Shown here: positions 48,891 to 60,216 of the stretch, piece after piece | Layout: every line of letters begins with the position of its first letter | Position numbering within the stretch: the first letter of the stretch is position 1 | DNA from: Silanimonas sp. | GTDB taxonomy: Bacteria > Pseudomonadota > Gammaproteobacteria > Xanthomonadales > Xanthomonadaceae | Assembly (NCBI GenBank): GCA_026005095.1 | Contig: BPKK01000005.1 | Coordinates: forward strand, 87,913 to 151,912 | Reading direction: 5' to 3' | Length of the DNA: 64,000 nucleotides | The notes under the pieces: generated by a model | What the model was told of the DNA's origin: nothing | Databases searched by the model: none | Seen by the model: the letters and a program-made list of their open reading frames with translations, nothing else | Made by a program: the position numbers and the translations under genes

Positions 48891-51875
48891 CTATCCCCCG
48901 CGCTGCTGCACGGCCTGGCGCAGCTCGCTGATGGCGGCAATGGTGCTTTCGCTGGCCTCGGCAAAGGGGCCCTCCAGCAAAGCCTCGGCCTCGTCTCGGC
49001 GTCCGGCCAGATGGGCCCGCAGCACGCCAGCAGCGCAGCGGTGGAAGTGCGCATGGCGCTCACGCAAGGTGCCGTAAGCTGGCAGATGCTGGGTGCTGGC
49101 GCCCTTGCCATACAGCCACTGGCCAAGTGCGCAGACATGGTCCTTCTCTACCGTGGCCGGGTCGAGGGTTTCGGTCGAAGTACCGTCGAGCACGGCCCGC
49201 AGCCGCGATTTCCAAGCCTGGTGCGCTTTCACCATGGCCGGGAAGCCGGTGATGTCGAGCGATTCGTCGCCGGGAAGCACGAAGCGGGCCGCGATCTCGG
49301 CGAGCTGCTGGGCCTGGTCGCTCATCGATTGCGCCGAGGCCGCCATCTCCTCTACCAAGGCCGAGTTGGCCTGGGTGTTCTGGTCCATCTGGGTCACGGC
49401 CTCGTTCACCTCGTTGAGGCCTCGGGCCTGCTCCGCCGCCGCCGCGCTGATCTCGCCAATGATCTCGGCCACTCGCCGCGAGGCGCCGACGATCTCCTGC
49501 ATGGTCTCGCCGGCCCGCTGCGCCACCCCGGCGCCGGCCGAGATCTTGGCCACCGATTCGTTGATGAGCTGGGCGATCTCCTTCGCCGCCTGCGCCGAGC
49601 GCTGCGCCAGCGCCCGCACTTCGGACGCCACCACCGCAAAGCCGCGGCCCTGCTCGCCGGCGCGCGCCGCCTCCACCGCCGCATTCAGCGCGAGGATGTT
49701 GGTTTGGAAGGCAATGCCGTCGATGGTGGTGGTGATGTCGGCCATGCGCCGCGAGCTCTCCTCGATCTCGCGCATCATCGCCACCACCTCCTCCACCGTG
49801 CGCCCGCCCTCGGTCGCCACTCCGGCCGCCTGGCTGGCCAACTGCTTGGCCTGCAGGGCGTGCTCGGCACTCTGCCGCACCGAGGCCGTCATTTCCTCCA
49901 TCGCCGCCGCCGTTTCCTCAATGCTGGCCGCGGCCTGCTCGGTGCGCTTGGAGAGATCCATGTTGCCAGACGCGATCTCGGCCGCGGCATCACTGATCGC
50001 GCTTACCGCCTGCTGCACCTCACGGATGGCCTTGGCCAGCGCATCGGCCGTGGTATTGGCGTTTTCGTTGAGCTCGCCGAAGCTGCCCATCAGCTGGGCA
50101 TGCGAGCGCACCGTAAGATCGCCGCGGGCCAGCGCCGCCATGGTGCGCTGCACCTCGTCGATCGCCTTGGCGGTGAGATCCATCAGCGAATTGAAGATGC
50201 GCGCCAGCTCCTGGTAGCGCTCCTCGCCCGACCTCACCTGCACCCGCTCTGTGAGAATGCCGGCCGCCGCCTTCTGCGCGATATTGCGCAGCTGGTGGCG
50301 GAACTCGGTGTCGGCAGTGCGATCCTGCCACTCCAGGGCCGTACCAAGGCGCTCGCCCTCGCCACTGAATATCGGCGTGGCCGCAAGATCGAAGTGCATG
50401 CCGCCAATCGAAAGGCTGGCCTTGTGGGTCTCTTTCAGGCCGGAAACCAACTTGCGCTGGTGCGCAGGGTCACGATGGAAGACATCGAAATTCGAACCCA
50501 GTATGTCCTTGGCCCGGAAATTCGGCAAACGCTCACGCATGGCAGTTTCTGCCGCCGTCAGCACCCGCATCACAGCCGGGTTCACATAGACGATCCTGCC
50601 TTCGGCATCGGCAATCATCATTCCGCTCGTCGCCACATCGAGCGCGCTTCGCACCCGCGCATTTTCGGCCGCTGTCTCACGCTCACGACGCAGACGGTCC
50701 GCAAGCTCCTCTTGCATGCGAGCCAGGGCGCGCAGCAGATCGCCCAACTCGTCGGCGGTTTCCGCTCTGATCGCGTTGTCGAGCTCCAGCCGGGCAATCC
50801 GGTCGGCCACCCTGACGGCATGGCCCAGCGAGTTGGTGGTCGTACGGGCCAGCTGCCAGAGAACTCCACCCAGCGACAAGAAGAAGACCGACAGCCCAAG
50901 CAGCGTCAGCCAGAAGCCGCGCTTCGCATCGGCCAAATTGGCCGCTGACATCGCCCGTAGATCGTCGTAGGCCTGATCCATCAGGGCATTCTGCGCCGCG
51001 ATTGCGTCGGCAAAGCGGTTGAAATAGGCCGCCCGATCGGCCGGCGGGCTGGCCCCCTCGAGCTGGGCCTGCAAGGCGCTGCGAAAGGCGGCACGGGCCG
51101 TCTCGGCAGCGGCTTCAGTCGCTTCGAAGTCTGGCTTCAGTTCCGGGCGAAGCGCCAGCACCTTGGCCAGCTCGCGATCATTCACCGCCATGGCGGCCTG
51201 TTCTTCCTCCAGCAGCGTGGCAAGCCGCCCCCTCAGCTCCGCATCCGCATTGCCTGCGCTTGCGTAGCGGATGGCCTGCACTTTCAGCCTGCCCTGCAGC
51301 TCGAGAACGCGGGGCGAGGTCACCGCCAGCAGGTTCTGCAGGTGGTAGACATCGACGAAGGGCGAATAGGTGTAGGCCGAGGCATCATGGATGAGGTCGA
51401 GCACGCTGAAATAGCGTTCGATGAGCGCGGTGAACTGCTCGAAGGATGCCTTGGCATCGAGGCGCCCGGCACCGACCGCCTCCCGCAGGGCCTGCTGCTC
51501 GCCATCGAGCGCGGCGAGTGCCTGCAGGGAAGAATCGAAGCGCTCGCCGTTGTCGGCCATGTCCTGTTGCAGCAGGGCCCGGATCTCGGCCAACCGTGTC
51601 CACGCCGTCTCCAGGGCCTGCTGCTGCCCGGCCTCTCCCGCCAGCACCAGGGCATGGCTGGCTCGGGCCTGCTGCAGGTAGGTGATGAGATCGACGATGT
51701 CGGCGAGTGGCTTGGTGCCCTCGAGCTCGGTCCGGCTAACCTCGATCGTCGCCGCTGCACTGCGCAAGTAGAGCAACGCGGGCAGCAAGGCCGCCAGCAG
51801 GGCCAGTCCGGCAGCCAACTGGAATTTGCGGAGTATCGAAAGGCGCCCCAGCCACGCCGAAAACGGTGATTTCAT
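48891..51875 (-). CDS. Chemoreceptor (MCP) with PAS and C-terminal zinc-binding CZB domain
   Basis: A 994-residue methyl-accepting chemotaxis protein. Two transmembrane helices (about 19-38 and 319-343) flank a large helical periplasmic domain; HAMP follows, then PAS ([19 protein letters not shown] onward), then the coiled-coil signalling domain with the conserved hairpin tip (NTALNA-like [20 protein letters not shown] region), and a C-terminal CZB domain with [14 protein letters not shown] and HAHFHRC, the His/Cys zinc ligands. CZB receptors sense zinc or reactive species in other bacteria. ATG 51875 with GGGGGAGAGG upstream; a TTG five codons earlier is rejected. No NWETF-type tail. Confidence 0.93.
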   Translation of the reverse strand: MKSPFSAWLGRLSILRKFQLAAGLALLAALLPALLYLRSAAATIEVSRTELEGTKPLADIVDLITYLQQARASHALVLAGEAGQQQALETAWTRLAEIRALLQQDMADNGERFDSSLQALAALDGEQQALREAVGAGRLDAKASFEQFTALIERYFSVLDLIHDASAYTYSPFVDVYHLQNLLAVTSPRVLELQGRLKVQAIRYASAGNADAELRGRLATLLEEEQAAMAVNDRELAKVLALRPELKPDFEATEAAAETARAAFRSALQAQLEGASPPADRAAYFNRFADAIAAQNALMDQAYDDLRAMSAANLADAKRGFWLTLLGLSVFFLSLGGVLWQLARTTTNSLGHAVRVADRIARLELDNAIRAETADELGDLLRALARMQEELADRLRRERETAAENARVRSALDVATSGMMIADAEGRIVYVNPAVMRVLTAAETAMRERLPNFRAKDILGSNFDVFHRDPAHQRKLVSGLKETHKASLSIGGMHFDLAATPIFSGEGERLGTALEWQDRTADTEFRHQLRNIAQKAAAGILTERVQVRSGEERYQELARIFNSLMDLTAKAIDEVQRTMAALARGDLTVRSHAQLMGSFGELNENANTTADALAKAIREVQQAVSAISDAAAEIASGNMDLSKRTEQAAASIEETAAAMEEMTASVRQSAEHALQAKQLASQAAGVATEGGRTVEEVVAMMREIEESSRRMADITTTIDGIAFQTNILALNAAVEAARAGEQGRGFAVVASEVRALAQRSAQAAKEIAQLINESVAKISAGAGVAQRAGETMQEIVGASRRVAEIIGEISAAAAEQARGLNEVNEAVTQMDQNTQANSALVEEMAASAQSMSDQAQQLAEIAARFVLPGDESLDITGFPAMVKAHQAWKSRLRAVLDGTSTETLDPATVEKDHVCALGQWLYGKGASTQHLPAYGTLRERHAHFHRCAAGVLRAHLAGRRDEAEALLEGPFAEASESTIAAISELRQAVQQRGG

Positions 51876-52111
51876 CCTCTCCCCCCTCAAGTTGACAGTC
51901 GCCGTCCTGGCTAAAGCTCGCCTCCCACGCGGATAAAATTCAAGCTCCCCCGAAGCACCGGGGTACGGGCGTCAGCGCAGTCGCATCCGGTCTACATGGC
52001 ACCCGTCATCCCCCCACACACTCGAACAAGCCCCGAAGGCGCATGCTGGCACGCCGGCCAGGCCGCGGTCTTGACCCAGCGCAAGTGCCGGTGTGGCGCT
52101 CATCCGAGGCC

Positions 52112-54598
52112 TCAGAACTCCGTCCACTCGCCCTCGGCCTCGCTGGCGCGGCTGGCGGCGCGGGGCGCCGCCGGCTTGGGCGCGGGGGCAGGGGCGGGCT
52201 TCGGTGCAGCCGGCGCCGCCTTGGGCGCAGGCGCAGGGGCGGGCTTCGCCCGGGATTTGCCAGCCGGCGCCGGGCTCGGGCTGCCCGACCGCGGCCGGGC
52301 AGCCGAGGCCGCTGTGGCATTCGGCTTCGCCGGCACGACGGCGGAGGCGGCCGCAGCGGGCGGGGCCGCCGCGGGGCCGGACGATGCGCCGATCGTGAAG
52401 CGCCCCACCGCCTCGGCCAGCTGCTGGGCCTGGTCTTCCAGCGAACGCGCGGCGGCGGTGGCCTCCTCCACCAGGGCGGCGTTCTGCTGGGTGGTCTCGT
52501 CCATCTGGGTGATGGTCTGATTCACCTGCTCGATGCCGGCGCTTTGCTCGGCCGAGGCAGCGCTGATCTCGGCCATGATGTCGGTGACGCGCTTCACCGA
52601 GCCCACGATCTCGGCCATGGTGCTGCCGGCCTGGTTCACCAGCACCGAGCCCTCGCCCACCTTCGAGACCGAGGCTTCGATCAGCTCCTTGATCTCCTTC
52701 GCCGCCTGGGCCGAGCGCTGGGCGAGGCTGCGCACCTCGCTCGCCACCACGGCAAAGCCTCGGCCCTGCTCGCCGGCGCGCGCCGCCTCCACCGCCGCAT
52801 TGAGGGCGAGGATGTTGGTCTGGAAGGCGATGCCGTCGATGGTGCTGATGATGTCGGCCACGCGCTTCGAGGAGGCCTCGATCTCGGCCATGGTGCTCAC
52901 CACCCGGCCCACCACCTCGCCGCCCTGCTCGGCCACGCCGGCAGCGCCGGTGGCGAGCTGGTTGGCCTGGCGGGCGGAGTCGGCGTTCTGCTTCACCGTG
53001 GCAGTGAGCTCCTCCATCGAGGCCGCGGTCTCCTCGAGATTGGCCGCCTGCTGCTCGGTGCGGGCGGAGAGGTCGGAATTGCCGGCGGCAATCTCGCTGG
53101 CCGCGGTGTTGATCTGCGCCACGGCCTGCTGGATCTGGCCGATCAAAGCCCGCAGCTGGCTCACGCTGCCTTCGATGCTGTCGCGGATCTCGGCGAACTG
53201 GCCCTCGTACTGGCCCTCCATCTTCGCCGTGAGATCGCCTCGGGCCACGAGGCCCATCACCCGGCCGATCTCGGTCAGGGTGGCGCGGATGTTGGCATAG
53301 CCGGCATTGAGGTTCTTCGCCAGGTTGAGGAAGAAGCCCTGCTTGCCGGCCTCGGCGATGGTCTGGCTGAAATCGCCGCGGGCGGTGGCCTCGACCACGC
53401 TCTGCACCTCGCGCTCCACCGCCACCTCCTGGGTGCGGTCAAGCCAGTCGACCAGGGTGCCAAGACGCTCGCCCGCGGCATTGCGGATGGGCGTGGCGGT
53501 GATCTGGAACACCCGGCCGGCGAAGGGCCGCTCGAACACCCGGCTGCTCTCCAGCGCCGCCAGCTCGCCCGCCGCCAGTTCGGCGATGCCGGTCAGTTCG
53601 GCAAGGGAAGCGCCCACGAGCTTGCCGGGCTCGAAGCCGGAGAGCGGCTGAGCAGGATCAGCCGCGATCTCGGCGAGCTTGTGCTGCATCGAGCCGTTGG
53701 CGTAGATCACCTGCCCGCCGCCATCGACGATCAGCACCGCGGCACTGGCGCTGTCCAGCGCGTTCTTGATCCGCAGATTGGCCTCGGCCACCAGGCGCTC
53801 GGCCTCGATGCGGGCGTTGAGATCGGCCTGCATCTTGTCCAGCGCCTTCAAAAGCTCGCCGATCTCGTCGCCGCGCGAGGTCTCGATGCGGTTGTCGAGC
53901 CTGCCGCCGGCCACGGCATTGGCCACCCCCACGGCGCTCTGCACACCGCGGGCGATGGTGCGGGCGATCAGGAAAGCCAGGGCCGCCGCCAGCAGGACGC
54001 TGACGAGCAGGGTGGTGAGGATGACGCCGCGGGCGGCGGCGTAGGTTTCGCTGGCCGCCTCGCGGGCGGCGGTGGAGCCGGTGAGGCCCGCATTCACCCG
54101 GCTGGCGATATCCTCGGACACCGCCTCGTACTTCTGCCGAGTCTCGGCGAGGAACATGTCCAGCGCCTCGTCAGTGAAGCCCATCTCATAGGCGGAAACC
54201 GCCTCGCCGGTGTTCTTGAGGTAGTCCTCCCAGTCCCGGCGCACTTCGGCGAGGGTGGCGCGGGCCTGCTCGTCTTGCGCCAGGCCCTCTGCCGTGGCCA
54301 GCAGATCCTCGAAGCTGAGCCGGGCTTCCTCGAGATGCTGCTTGGCCGTCTGCCGCGCCTCCTCGGAGGTGCGCAGCACCAGGCGGAAGGCCTGCAGGCG
54401 GTGCTCGGCCAGGGTGGCCTTGAGGTCCTGGGCGGTGGCGAGCTCCACCATCCAGCGCTGGCTGATCTCGGTGGTGGCCTCGTTGAGGGAGCCAAGCCCC
54501 CGGAAGGCGCTGAAAGCCAGCACCAGGATGAGCAGGATCATGGCCCCGAAGGCCAGAAACAGCTTGGGAGCGATCTTGAGGTGGCGGAACCAGTCCAT
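52112..54598 (-). CDS. Chemoreceptor (MCP) with long Ala-Pro tether and CheR-type C-terminal pentapeptide
   Basis: An 828-residue MCP: TM1 (residues 12-33), helical periplasmic sensor (four-helix-bundle-like), TM2 (about 187-207), HAMP, a PAS-like segment ([20 protein letters not shown]), a second HAMP-like region and the signalling domain with the same hairpin-tip sequence as the neighbouring receptor. The last 90 residues are an unusually long Ala/Pro/Lys linker (PAPAPAPK repeats), ending in EWTEF, which resembles the NWETF-type pentapeptide that docks CheR/CheB. Same strand as the CZB receptor. Confidence 0.93.
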   Translation of the reverse strand: MDWFRHLKIAPKLFLAFGAMILLILVLAFSAFRGLGSLNEATTEISQRWMVELATAQDLKATLAEHRLQAFRLVLRTSEEARQTAKQHLEEARLSFEDLLATAEGLAQDEQARATLAEVRRDWEDYLKNTGEAVSAYEMGFTDEALDMFLAETRQKYEAVSEDIASRVNAGLTGSTAAREAASETYAAARGVILTTLLVSVLLAAALAFLIARTIARGVQSAVGVANAVAGGRLDNRIETSRGDEIGELLKALDKMQADLNARIEAERLVAEANLRIKNALDSASAAVLIVDGGGQVIYANGSMQHKLAEIAADPAQPLSGFEPGKLVGASLAELTGIAELAAGELAALESSRVFERPFAGRVFQITATPIRNAAGERLGTLVDWLDRTQEVAVEREVQSVVEATARGDFSQTIAEAGKQGFFLNLAKNLNAGYANIRATLTEIGRVMGLVARGDLTAKMEGQYEGQFAEIRDSIEGSVSQLRALIGQIQQAVAQINTAASEIAAGNSDLSARTEQQAANLEETAASMEELTATVKQNADSARQANQLATGAAGVAEQGGEVVGRVVSTMAEIEASSKRVADIISTIDGIAFQTNILALNAAVEAARAGEQGRGFAVVASEVRSLAQRSAQAAKEIKELIEASVSKVGEGSVLVNQAGSTMAEIVGSVKRVTDIMAEISAASAEQSAGIEQVNQTITQMDETTQQNAALVEEATAAARSLEDQAQQLAEAVGRFTIGASSGPAAAPPAAAASAVVPAKPNATAASAARPRSGSPSPAPAGKSRAKPAPAPAPKAAPAAPKPAPAPAPKPAAPRAASRASEAEGEWTEF

Positions 54599-54628
54599 GC
54601 GGGATCCTCGCGGCGGGAGGCAGGCAGC

Positions 54629-55024
54629 TTATTTCACGCTGAGGTTGCGTTTGTTGCGCACCACGATCTCGGGGCGGCCGTTGGCGGTGCGGATCTCGCC
54701 GGTCACGCAGACGGTCTTGCCGACGAGCTGATCGGGCGGCGGGTCGAACTCGGCGCGGTCGCGGCCCCAGATGCGGGCCGAGAACTGGTGCGCGGGGAAG
54801 TTGCCGGCCATGAACAGGAAGGTGGGCTGGCCCTCGGCGTTCTCGGCGAAGCGGGTGCCATCGACGACCCCACAGACGGTGGCCTCCTTGCCGATGAAGT
54901 CCTTGGCCTGGATGGCGGGAATCTCGCCGCGCACCCGGTTGCCGCCGGCCTGGGCGGCGATCGGGGGAGGCAGGCAGGCCGCGGCAAGGGCGGCAAGGCA
55001 AACGACGAACGGACGGACGTTCAT
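54629..55024 (-). CDS. Exported small OB-fold-like protein (paralogue 1)
   Basis: A 131-residue secreted protein: signal peptide (to about residue 25), then IPAIQAKDFIGKEATVCGVV, FAENAEGQPTFLFMAG, FSARIWGRDRAEF and VGKTVCVTGEIRTANGRPEIVV. The beta-strand pattern and GQPTFL / TVCVTGEI blocks resemble exported OB-fold nucleic-acid-binding-like proteins of unknown role; two Cys could form a disulfide. It has a close paralogue 160 nt downstream in coordinates. Start at 55024 chosen for the signal peptide. Confidence 0.8.
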   Translation of the reverse strand: MNVRPFVVCLAALAAACLPPPIAAQAGGNRVRGEIPAIQAKDFIGKEATVCGVVDGTRFAENAEGQPTFLFMAGNFPAHQFSARIWGRDRAEFDPPPDQLVGKTVCVTGEIRTANGRPEIVVRNKRNLSVK

Positions 55025-55183
55025 GGCATCCCTCGGGTCGATGCTGCCGGGCAGCCTCCCGGCCGGTCTGCCGATCATGAACCGAGTCGGCCGGCGGTGG
55101 CAGCCCCCTGCCGGCCTCCCGGGACCCGTTTTGACCTTTCTTCGACGGCGGCCGGGCCCAGGCCGCCACAGGCCGGGGGGCTC

Positions 55184-55573
55184 TCAGCCGACGCGCAGGT
55201 TGCGGGCGCCGCGCACCACGATCTCGGGGCGGTTGTTGGCGCGGCCGATCTCGCCGGTGACGCACACCGTCTTGCCGGCGAGGCTGGTCAGATCGACCTC
55301 GAACTTGTCGCGGTCGCGGCCCCAGATGCGGGCCGAGAAGGGGTGGTTGGGGAAGGCGCCGCCGATGAACAGGTAGGTGGGCTGGCCTTCGGCGGTTTCG
55401 GCGAAGCGGGCCGAGGAGACCTCGCCGCACACCGTAGCCTCGCGGCCGATGAACTCGGCGGCCTGGGCCGCGGGCACTTCGCCGCGCACCGTGGCGCGGC
55501 CGGCCTGGGCGTTCAGCAGGGCCGGGACGGCCGCGGTGGCGAGGGCGAGAGTGGCGATGAGGCAGTGACGCAT
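55184..55573 (-). CDS. Exported small OB-fold-like protein (paralogue 2)
   Basis: A 129-residue secreted protein: signal peptide MRHCLIATLALATAAVPALL, mature start near QAGRATV; AAGGAG lies 6 nt before the ATG. The body (GEVPAAQAAEFIGREATVCG, FAETAEGQPTYLFIGG, FSARIWGRDRDKF, AGKTVCVTGEIGRANNRPEIVV) parallels the 54629 gene residue for residue over most of its length, with a one- or two-residue difference in the middle. Tandem duplication with both copies intact. Function unknown. Confidence 0.82.
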   Translation of the reverse strand: MRHCLIATLALATAAVPALLNAQAGRATVRGEVPAAQAAEFIGREATVCGEVSSARFAETAEGQPTYLFIGGAFPNHPFSARIWGRDRDKFEVDLTSLAGKTVCVTGEIGRANNRPEIVVRGARNLRVG

Positions 55574-55738
55574 GGGGAGCTCCTTGCTGGATCTAAAACA
55601 CGCAGACGGCATTTGCCGCAGTGCAGGAATGCTCGGTCGTGCCTTTGCCGTAGACCAGCAGAGGATTGTCAAAGCGTGACGGGCTTGGCTCGGCCCATGT
55701 TCATTCCGTGATCCGTTCCCGGCTTTAAGCTCGCTGTC

Positions 55739-57085
55739 ATGCGCACGGCTCCCCGCACCGCCCTGCAGGCGGCCCTGGTTTTGTTCGCCCTCCTGCTCGC
55801 GGCCTGCGCCGGCCGGCAGGGGCCCGATCTGGCACGCCTCTACGCCCGGGCGGCGGAGAATCCGGCGCAGCCGCCGGTGGTGTTCATCCCCGGGCTGATG
55901 GGCTCGACCCTGCTCGATGCCGAGACCGGCGAGGAAGTGTGGCCCGGGCCGCTGCCACGGCTGGCCTTCTCCGACTACGCACACCTGGCGCGGCTGGACC
56001 CAAAAGCCGACCATCGCCTGGTGCCAGGCGGGCCACTGCTGGAGCTTGGCGGTGTGGACTTCTACGGTCGCCTGCTGCAATCCCTGGAGCGGGCCGGCCG
56101 CTATGTTCGTGGTGTTCCGGGAATCCCGCCCGGTCTCGAGGACCGCCGCCGCTACTACGTGCTGGCCTACGACTGGCGGCTGCCGAACATCGTGGCAGTA
56201 CGCCAGCTGCATGCGCTGATCGATCGCATCCGCGAGGACTACGGCGACCCGGGCCTGAAGGTGGACATCATCGCCCACAGCAATGGCGGGCTGATCGCCA
56301 ACTACTACCTGCGCCACGGGCCGAACGACGTGCTCGGCGCGCCCCAGGAACCGCTGTGGACCGAGGGCCCCTCGCGGGTGCGCCGGGTGGCCATGCTGGG
56401 TACGCCCAACCTCGGCTCGGTGGCCAGCCTGCAACGCCTGCACCAAGGCTTCCGCTTCAATGTGCGCACCGTGCCAGTCGAGGTGCTCGCCACCTTCCCC
56501 ACGGTGTTCGAGACCCTGCCGCACCCGCACACTCAGGTGGTGTTCGACCGCGAGGGCAACACCCTGCCGATCGACCTGTTCGACCCCACCCTGTGGCGCG
56601 ACAACCAGTGGTCGGTGTTCTCGCCGGCGGTGGAGGCCCGGCTGCGCAGCAGCGGGGGCGTCGGCGGCGACGGGGAGGCTCTGGTGGCCGCGGTGCAGGC
56701 CAGCTTCGAGCGCCACCTGCGCCGCGCCTGGCACTTCAACCAGGCACTGGCCGTGCCTCTGCCGCCCGGCACGGTGCAGATGGCCGCCTTCGGCGGCGAC
56801 TGCCATCGCACCCGCGCCGGGGTGGTGCTGGAAGTGGTAGACGGAAAGGCCGTGCTGGCCTTCAGCCCCGGCGAAGTGCGGCAGCCGGTGAAGGGGATGG
56901 ACTACGCCAGCCTGATGGAAGCAGCGGGCGACGGCCTCGTCACCCGCGAATCGCAGGAGGCCGCGCAGCATGGCTTCATTCCTTGGCAGCAGACCTTCTT
57001 CCTTTGCGAGGGCCATGGCCGCCTGCTCGCCAACCGCTATTTCCAGAACAACCTGCTCAACTTCCTGCTGGCCCCCGAGCGCTGA
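55739..57085 (+). CDS. LCAT-like alpha/beta-hydrolase lipoprotein
   Basis: A 448-residue predicted lipoprotein (lipobox LLLAAC, Cys23) of the lecithin:cholesterol acyltransferase-like fold. VVFIPGLMGSTLLDAETG is the LCAT-type oxyanion loop; IIAHSNGGLIANYY contains the nucleophile Ser; AAGDGLVTRES and CEGHGRLL supply the likely Asp and His. Members act on lipids. Divergent from OB paralogue 2 with about 165 nt between. Confidence 0.9.
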   Translation: MRTAPRTALQAALVLFALLLAACAGRQGPDLARLYARAAENPAQPPVVFIPGLMGSTLLDAETGEEVWPGPLPRLAFSDYAHLARLDPKADHRLVPGGPLLELGGVDFYGRLLQSLERAGRYVRGVPGIPPGLEDRRRYYVLAYDWRLPNIVAVRQLHALIDRIREDYGDPGLKVDIIAHSNGGLIANYYLRHGPNDVLGAPQEPLWTEGPSRVRRVAMLGTPNLGSVASLQRLHQGFRFNVRTVPVEVLATFPTVFETLPHPHTQVVFDREGNTLPIDLFDPTLWRDNQWSVFSPAVEARLRSSGGVGGDGEALVAAVQASFERHLRRAWHFNQALAVPLPPGTVQMAAFGGDCHRTRAGVVLEVVDGKAVLAFSPGEVRQPVKGMDYASLMEAAGDGLVTRESQEAAQHGFIPWQQTFFLCEGHGRLLANRYFQNNLLNFLLAPER

Positions 57086-57121
57086 GCGCGGCCCCGGAGC
57101 GCGCCCGGCTAGAATCCGGCG

Positions 57122-57766
57122 ATGACTTCCTCCCGATCCCCGCTCGATGCCATCAAACCGCTGGCCGGCCGCCTGCTGGAAGGCCTGCTCAACCGGGCGC
57201 TGGCGCTCGACCCCGACACCCGCGCGGCGCTGGCCGGTCTCGACGGGCAGCGGGTGCAGCTCCAGCTCGAAGCCCTGCCGCTGGCGCTGGAGATCACGGT
57301 GGCCGGGGAAGGTCTCCGGGTGGGGCCGGTGCGCGAAGGCGAGCCCGACCTTGCGGTGAAGGCGGGCCTGGGCACCCTGCTGGGCCAGCTGCCCTTCCTG
57401 AAAGCGAGCGGCGCGGCGCCGGTGGGCAAGGTGAAGATCAGCGGCGATGCTGAACTGGCGCGGCGCCTCACGCGGCTGGCCGAGGGCTTCGACCCCGACA
57501 CCACCAAGCCCTTCGTCGAGGCCTTCGGCCCGGTGCTAGGACCGCAGCTCGCCGGCCTCTTGCGCGAGGGCCTGCGCACGGCGCGGGAACAGGCCGGCAA
57601 GCTCGCCCGCAGCGGGGCCGAGTACCTCACCGAGGAGGGCCGCGAGGTGGTGGGGCGCGAGGAACTGCGTGCCTTCCTCGATGACGTGGATGGCCTGCGC
57701 GACGACGTCGAGCGCCTGGCCGCCCGCATCGCCCGGCTCACGGCAGCCCGCGGGGGCGAGGCATGA
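57122..57766 (+). CDS. ubiJ: Ubiquinone biosynthesis accessory factor UbiJ
   Basis: A 214-residue SCP2-domain protein: the SCP2 part ([20 protein letters not shown] through the [20 protein letters not shown] core) binds the hydrophobic quinone intermediate, and the C-terminal helical region ([23 protein letters not shown]) matches UbiJ. It assembles the Ubi complex with UbiK. Its stop overlaps ubiB by ATGA. Confidence 0.94.
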   Translation: MTSSRSPLDAIKPLAGRLLEGLLNRALALDPDTRAALAGLDGQRVQLQLEALPLALEITVAGEGLRVGPVREGEPDLAVKAGLGTLLGQLPFLKASGAAPVGKVKISGDAELARRLTRLAEGFDPDTTKPFVEAFGPVLGPQLAGLLREGLRTAREQAGKLARSGAEYLTEEGREVVGREELRAFLDDVDGLRDDVERLAARIARLTAARGGEA

Positions 57767-59427
57767 TCGCAGCACCGCTGCGCGCCCTGCGCATCGTCCG
57801 GGTGCTGTTCAGGCACCGGCTGGACGCCTTGCTGGAAGGCACGCCTTTCGCCGCCCTGCGCTGGGGGCTGCGCCCGCTGGGCCGCGGCCGCTCCGATACC
57901 CCGCGCGGCGAGCGCCTGCGTGCCGCGCTGGAGGAGCTGGGCCCGATCTTCGTGAAGTTCGGGCAGATCCTCTCCACCCGCCGCGATCTGTTGCCACCCG
58001 ACATCGCCGACGCGCTCGCGCTGCTGCGCGATCGGGTGGCGCCCTTCGATGGCCGCGAGGCCCGGCGCATCATCGAAGAACAGCTCGGCCAGCCGATCGC
58101 GGCGCTCTATGCCGAGTTCGACGAAACCCCGCTGGCCTCGGCCTCGATCGCCCAGGTGCACGCGGCGCGGCTGCGCGAGCCCGATGGCCGTCCGGGCCGC
58201 GCCGTGGTGGTGAAAGTGGTGCGCCCGGGTATCGAGCGGCAGATCGCCGCCGACCTCGAGCTCCTGAAGGCCCTGGCCGAGGTGGTGGCCCGCACCCACC
58301 CGCGGGCCGACAAGATCCGTCCGCACGAGGTGGTGGCCGAGATCGAGACCACGCTGCGCGGCGAGCTCGACCTGCAGCGCGAGGGCGCCAATGCCTCGGT
58401 GCTGCGCCGCTTCTGGCAGGGCAGCGAGGATCTCTACGTGCCCGAGGTGTTCTGGAGCCACAGCCACGAGCGGGTGCTGACCCTGGAGCGGGTGAGCGGC
58501 ATTCCTGCCGACGACATCGCTGCACTGGAGGCCGCCGGCATCTCGCGCCAGACACTCGCCGCCAAGGGCGTGCGGGTGTTCTACCAGCAGGTGTTCCGCG
58601 ACAACTTCTTCCACGCCGATGCCCATGCCGGGAACATCTGGGTGGACGACGACCCGGCGCGGCGCGAGAACCCGCGCTTCATCGCGCTCGACTTCGGGAT
58701 CATGGGCCAGCTCTCGGCCACCGACCAGTACTACCTGGCCGAGAACTTCATGGCGATCTTCCAGCGTGACTACCGGCGTATCGCCGAGCTGCACGTGGAG
58801 GCCGGCTGGATGCCCGCACACCTGCGCCTGGACGACCTCGAGGCCGCCACGCGGGCGGTCTGCGAGCCTTACTTCACCCGGCCGCTGGCCGAAATCTCGC
58901 TGGGCGAGGTGCTGGTGAAGCTGTTCCGCACCGCCCAGCAGTACGAGCTCACCCTGCAGCCGCAGCTGATCCTGCTGCAGAAGACCCTGCTCAACATCGA
59001 AGGCGTGGCCCGCCACCTCGATCCGAAACTCGATATCTGGGCGGTGGCCGAGCCGGTGCTCGCCGAGATCCTGAAGAAGCGCTACAGCCCGGGCTGGCTG
59101 GTCGAAGAATTCAGGAAGCGCCTGCCGGAGCTCATCACCCGCGCCCCGGACTTCCCGCGCCTGGTGCACGGCTTCCTCGCCCAGCAGGTGGAGGCAAAGC
59201 ACCGGATCCACGTCGAGTCGGCCGACCTCGCCGCGCTGGCGCGAATCTCCGCCGCCAACCAGCGGGCCAGCGTCTACGCCATCCTCGGCGCCGGCCTGAT
59301 GATCACCGCCGCCGTGCTGTTCGCCCTCGAAGCCGGCGGCCCGCGCTGGGCCGGGGCGCCGCTCGCCACCTGGCTCACCGGCGCCAGCGCGCTGGCCTGT
59401 TTCATCGCCGCCTGGCCGCGGCGCTGA
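57763..59427 (+). CDS. ubiB: Ubiquinone biosynthesis regulatory kinase-like UbiB
   Basis: ABC1/ADCK-type atypical kinase of coenzyme Q synthesis, 554 aa. KxGQ motif in [13 protein letters not shown], Ala-rich loop ASIAQVHAA, Lys in VVVKVVRPG, the [13 protein letters not shown] block, the DFGIMG metal motif, and two C-terminal transmembrane helices ([16 protein letters not shown] and [13 protein letters not shown]). Co-translated with ubiJ. Confidence 0.96.
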   Translation: MIAAPLRALRIVRVLFRHRLDALLEGTPFAALRWGLRPLGRGRSDTPRGERLRAALEELGPIFVKFGQILSTRRDLLPPDIADALALLRDRVAPFDGREARRIIEEQLGQPIAALYAEFDETPLASASIAQVHAARLREPDGRPGRAVVVKVVRPGIERQIAADLELLKALAEVVARTHPRADKIRPHEVVAEIETTLRGELDLQREGANASVLRRFWQGSEDLYVPEVFWSHSHERVLTLERVSGIPADDIAALEAAGISRQTLAAKGVRVFYQQVFRDNFFHADAHAGNIWVDDDPARRENPRFIALDFGIMGQLSATDQYYLAENFMAIFQRDYRRIAELHVEAGWMPAHLRLDDLEAATRAVCEPYFTRPLAEISLGEVLVKLFRTAQQYELTLQPQLILLQKTLLNIEGVARHLDPKLDIWAVAEPVLAEILKKRYSPGWLVEEFRKRLPELITRAPDFPRLVHGFLAQQVEAKHRIHVESADLAALARISAANQRASVYAILGAGLMITAAVLFALEAGGPRWAGAPLATWLTGASALACFIAAWPRR

Positions 59428-59456
59428 CGGCCCCTCCCGACGCTCCTCCCGGCACC

Positions 59457-60188
59457 ATGCACACATTGGCCCCCGAGCTGCACCTCCCGGTGCTGTACCG
59501 CGATGCACGGCTCGCCGTGGTAGACAAACCGGCGCGGTTGATGGCCCACGACAGCAGACTTGCCCGCGGCGAGAGCGACTTTCTCGCCGACCGCCTGCGC
59601 GCGCAGTTCGGCCAGCCCGTGCACCTCGTGCATCGCCTCGACCGCGCCACCTCGGGCTGCCTGCTCATCGCCTTCGACAGGGACATGGCGCGGGGCTTGA
59701 GCGAGCAGTTCACGGGCCGCGCCGTGGAGAAGACCTACCTCGCGGTCTGCCGCGGCTGGCCCGAGCCGGCCGAAGCCCTGATCGACCATCCGCTGGACGG
59801 CGGCCCGGGCAAGCCGGAGAAGAAGCCGGCCCAGACGGCTTACCGCGTGCTCGCCACCGGGGCCATGCCCTGGCCCTACGGCGAGCACGCCGAATCGCGC
59901 TTCGCCCTGCTGGAATGCAGGCCGCACACCGGGCGCTTCCGGCAGATCCGCCGGCACCTGAAGCACCGCCACCACCATCTGATCGGCGACACCAGCCACG
60001 GCGATGGCGCGCGCAACCGGATGTTCCGCCAGCACCTCGGCGTGCACCGCATGCTGCTGCATGCCTGGCGGCTCGGCTTCACCCACCCGGACAGCGGCGA
60101 GCGGCTGCGCGTGGAGGCCGGGCTGGACGGGGAATTCCGCCGGGTGCTCGCGGCCTTCGGCTGGGCCCTGCCGCGGCTTGATACCTGA
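59457..60188 (+). CDS. truC: tRNA pseudouridine synthase TruC-like
   Basis: A 243-residue RluA-family pseudouridine synthase. The catalytic Asp is in HLVHRLDRATSGCLL; the C-terminal RRHLKHRHHHLIGDTSHGDG and VHRMLLHAWRLGFTH match TruC, which modifies U65 of tRNA. It follows ubiB by 29 nt. Confidence 0.9.
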   Translation: MHTLAPELHLPVLYRDARLAVVDKPARLMAHDSRLARGESDFLADRLRAQFGQPVHLVHRLDRATSGCLLIAFDRDMARGLSEQFTGRAVEKTYLAVCRGWPEPAEALIDHPLDGGPGKPEKKPAQTAYRVLATGAMPWPYGEHAESRFALLECRPHTGRFRQIRRHLKHRHHHLIGDTSHGDGARNRMFRQHLGVHRMLLHAWRLGFTHPDSGERLRVEAGLDGEFRRVLAAFGWALPRLDT

Positions 60189-60216
60189 TTAACCCTCGGC
60201 GGGCTAGGGTGGCGGG

